From Thermoplasmata archaeon (GTDB taxonomy: Archaea > Thermoplasmatota > Thermoplasmata > Lutacidiplasmatales > UBA184), in assembly GCA_030040035.1 (NCBI GenBank), contig JASHUJ010000097.1, positions 1-6,760 of the forward strand: DNA of 6,760 bases, read 5' to 3'. The notes beneath the pieces were generated by a model. The model made no database searches, was not told the DNA's origin, and worked only from the letters and a program-made list of their open reading frames with translations. Made by a program: the position numbers and the translations under genes. Position 1 is the stretch's first letter; each line of letters begins with the position of its first letter. Below are positions 5,869-6,760 of the stretch, one piece after another.

Positions 5869-5901
5869 ATGCGCTACGGCATCGCGGGAGGATCTCGATG
5901 A
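5869..5901 (+). CDS. Possible ten-codon upstream ORF coupled to the CDGSH gene
   Basis: ATG at 5869 opens the peptide MRYGIAGGSR and ends in TGA at 5899-5901, sharing ATGA with the start codon of the iron-sulfur gene. GGAGG (5861-5865) precedes it with a tight 3-base spacer. The overlap is the arrangement used for translational coupling. The ORF also contains the Shine-Dalgarno of the main gene (5886-5892), so its translation could occlude or enhance that start. It is too short for any statistical support and may be accidental. Confidence 0.25.
   Translation: MRYGIAGGSR
5886..5892 (+). promoter_or_regulatory. Ribosome binding site of the CDGSH gene
   Basis: GGGAGGA with a 5-base spacer to the ATG at 5898. 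It supports this start over the open but Arg-rich extension that begins with GTG at 5745. Confidence 0.65.
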
Positions 5902-6587
5902 GCGAGGAACCGAAGATCGTCGTGAGTCCCCATGGGCCGTATCGAGTCGTCGGACGGATCCCGCTCTCCGTCCAAACGATCACGCCCAACGCGAAGCGGG
6001 AGTCGTGGGACTGGACCGAGGGGCGGAAGTTCGACGTCGGGGACGAGTACTTCCTGTGCCGGTGCGGCCAGTCGAAGAATAAGCCGTTCTGCGACAACAG
6101 CCACCTTCGGGTCGGTTTCGAGGGAAAGGAGACGGCGAGCCGGCGCCCGGTCGAGCGCCAGTCGGAACATCTCGACGGCCCGACCGACGGCCTGAGCGAC
6201 GCCGAGGTCCTCTGCGCGTTCGCCCGCTTCTGCGATCCCGGGGGGAAGATCTGGTCGCTCATCGAGCGCACTGACCGACCCGAGATCCGAGAGCTCGTCG
6301 TTCGCGAGGCGACGCACTGCCCGTCCGGTCGCTTGGTCCTGCACGAGAAGGCGACCGGGCGGGCGATCGAACCGGACCTCCCGCCGTCGATCGGGCTCGT
6401 CGAGGATCCGGCGCTCCAGGTCAGCGGGCCGCTCTGGGTCCGCGGGGGCGTGCGGATCGAGTCGGCCGACGGGAAGGCCTACGAGCGGCGGAACCGCGTC
6501 ACGTTGTGCCGATGCGGCGCGTCGACGAACATGCCGTTCTACAACGGGAGCCACGCGTCGATCCAGTTCCAGGACGGTCTCGGCTGA
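5898..6587 (+). CDS. CDGSH - Fer4_19 - CDGSH iron-sulfur protein
   Basis: A 229-residue soluble protein with three iron-sulfur segments. The first CDGSH domain is CRCGQSKNKPFCDNSH (54-69), with the 3Cys-1His ligand set of mitoNEET-type 2Fe-2S clusters intact (C54, C56, C65, H69) and Asn replacing the usual Gly of CDGSH. The middle segment (about 101-150) resembles Fer4_19 (YjdI-type): C106-x5-C112 and later HCPSGRL with C141. The second CDGSH copy is CRCGASTNMPFYNGSH (204-219): the third Cys has become Tyr215 and Asp has become Asn216, so the normal cluster cannot form there unless another ligand substitutes. N-terminal residues 11-45 (PYRVVGRIPLSVQTITP) are the usual lead-in of this family, which is found in bacteria and archaea; a redox or electron-transfer role is assumed but substrates are unknown. 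It converges on the gene at the right edge with a 15-base gap. Confidence 0.88.
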   Translation: MSEEPKIVVSPHGPYRVVGRIPLSVQTITPNAKRESWDWTEGRKFDVGDEYFLCRCGQSKNKPFCDNSHLRVGFEGKETASRRPVERQSEHLDGPTDGLSDAEVLCAFARFCDPGGKIWSLIERTDRPEIRELVVREATHCPSGRLVLHEKATGRAIEPDLPPSIGLVEDPALQVSGPLWVRGGVRIESADGKAYERRNRVTLCRCGASTNMPFYNGSHASIQFQDGLG

Positions 6588-6602
6588 GCCGGTGCGTCGA
6601 TC

Positions 6603-6760
6603 CTACCGGTGCGCGAGCCGCCGAGCCGCGAGGACGTAGAGCGCGACGATGACCGCCAGCCCGACTCCGAGCAGGGTCACGATCGCCTCCGCGGTCGCGC
6701 TCAGGATCGGCGGGGCCGGGCTCGGGGGGTTGGCGGCGAGCCGCACGTTCATCGTGACCG
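6603..6760 (-). CDS. 3' end of a membrane-anchored protein gene
   Basis: The last 51 codons of a minus-strand gene that enters from the right, ending in TAG (6605-6603). The visible product starts VTMNVRLAANPPSPAPP, a strand-like segment and a Pro/Ser/Ala linker, then a single hydrophobic helix of about 20 residues (AIVTLLGVGLAVIVALYVLA) and a short basic tail ARRLAHR. This is the topology of an extracellular domain held by a C-terminal membrane helix, common in archaeal surface proteins. The ATG at 6752 could alternatively start a 49-residue single-pass protein; the linker composition makes the first reading more likely. Confidence 0.65.
   Translation of the reverse strand, partial: VTMNVRLAANPPSPAPPILSATAEAIVTLLGVGLAVIVALYVLAARRLAHR

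Noticed and set aside
5745..5897. Upstream extension of the CDGSH protein from GTG at 5745
   Set aside because: The added residues are Arg-rich and unlike the family N-terminus; the ATG at 5898 has a good Shine-Dalgarno five bases upstream.
1..6760. CRISPR array, insertion sequence, toxin-antitoxin or defence system
   Set aside because: No regularly spaced repeats, transposase or nuclease motifs, terminal inverted repeats or small paired ORFs are visible. The genes look like ordinary chromosomal content.

Overview
The window reads as a stretch of a GC-rich archaeal chromosome. The evidence is a TATA-like element centred about 27 bases before a tRNA-Leu gene that does not encode CCA, several start codons without a Shine-Dalgarno sequence but with AT-rich boxes at leaderless distance, an aldolase fragment of the archaeal class I (DhnA/LsrF-like) type, and a secreted protein carrying six N-glycosylation sequons. 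A high-GC member of the Thermoplasmatota is my best guess. It is an inference from style and gene content, not from a marker gene.

Layout. Bases 2-259 are the 3' end of the aldolase gene (+), followed by tRNA-Leu(CAG) at 307-391 with its own promoter. After a non-coding stretch, two small enzyme genes lie on the minus strand: a DHFR/RibD-like reductase (719-1243) and a two-domain tautomerase (1537-1983). The tautomerase is divergent from a TetR-family regulator (2049-2663). The 65-base gap between them holds a perfect 16-bp palindrome, the best regulatory signal in the window. A multi-pass membrane protein (2695-3762, +) follows the regulator and contains three DUF308/HdeD-like helical hairpins plus an unrecognised membrane domain. 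It converges on a nucleoside phosphorylase gene (3620-4528, -) whose reading frame runs on past the fold into the membrane gene.

The second part holds a signal-anchored, probably glycosylated surface protein (4903-5724, +), an imperfect inverted repeat, and a CDGSH-Fer4_19-CDGSH iron-sulfur protein (5898-6587, +). A ten-codon upstream ORF may be coupled to the start of that last gene. The window closes with the 3' end of a minus-strand gene (6603-6760) that encodes a proline-rich linker and a C-terminal membrane anchor.

The genes do not form one obvious pathway. The only unit I would argue for is TetR, palindrome and tautomerase, possibly with the membrane protein as a second gene behind the regulator and the reductase as a distal gene behind the tautomerase. 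No CRISPR array, insertion sequence, integrase, toxin-antitoxin pair or defence gene is visible. The points most worth checking are the altered iron ligands of the CDGSH protein, the three-hairpin membrane protein, the palindromic operator and the phosphorylase tail.
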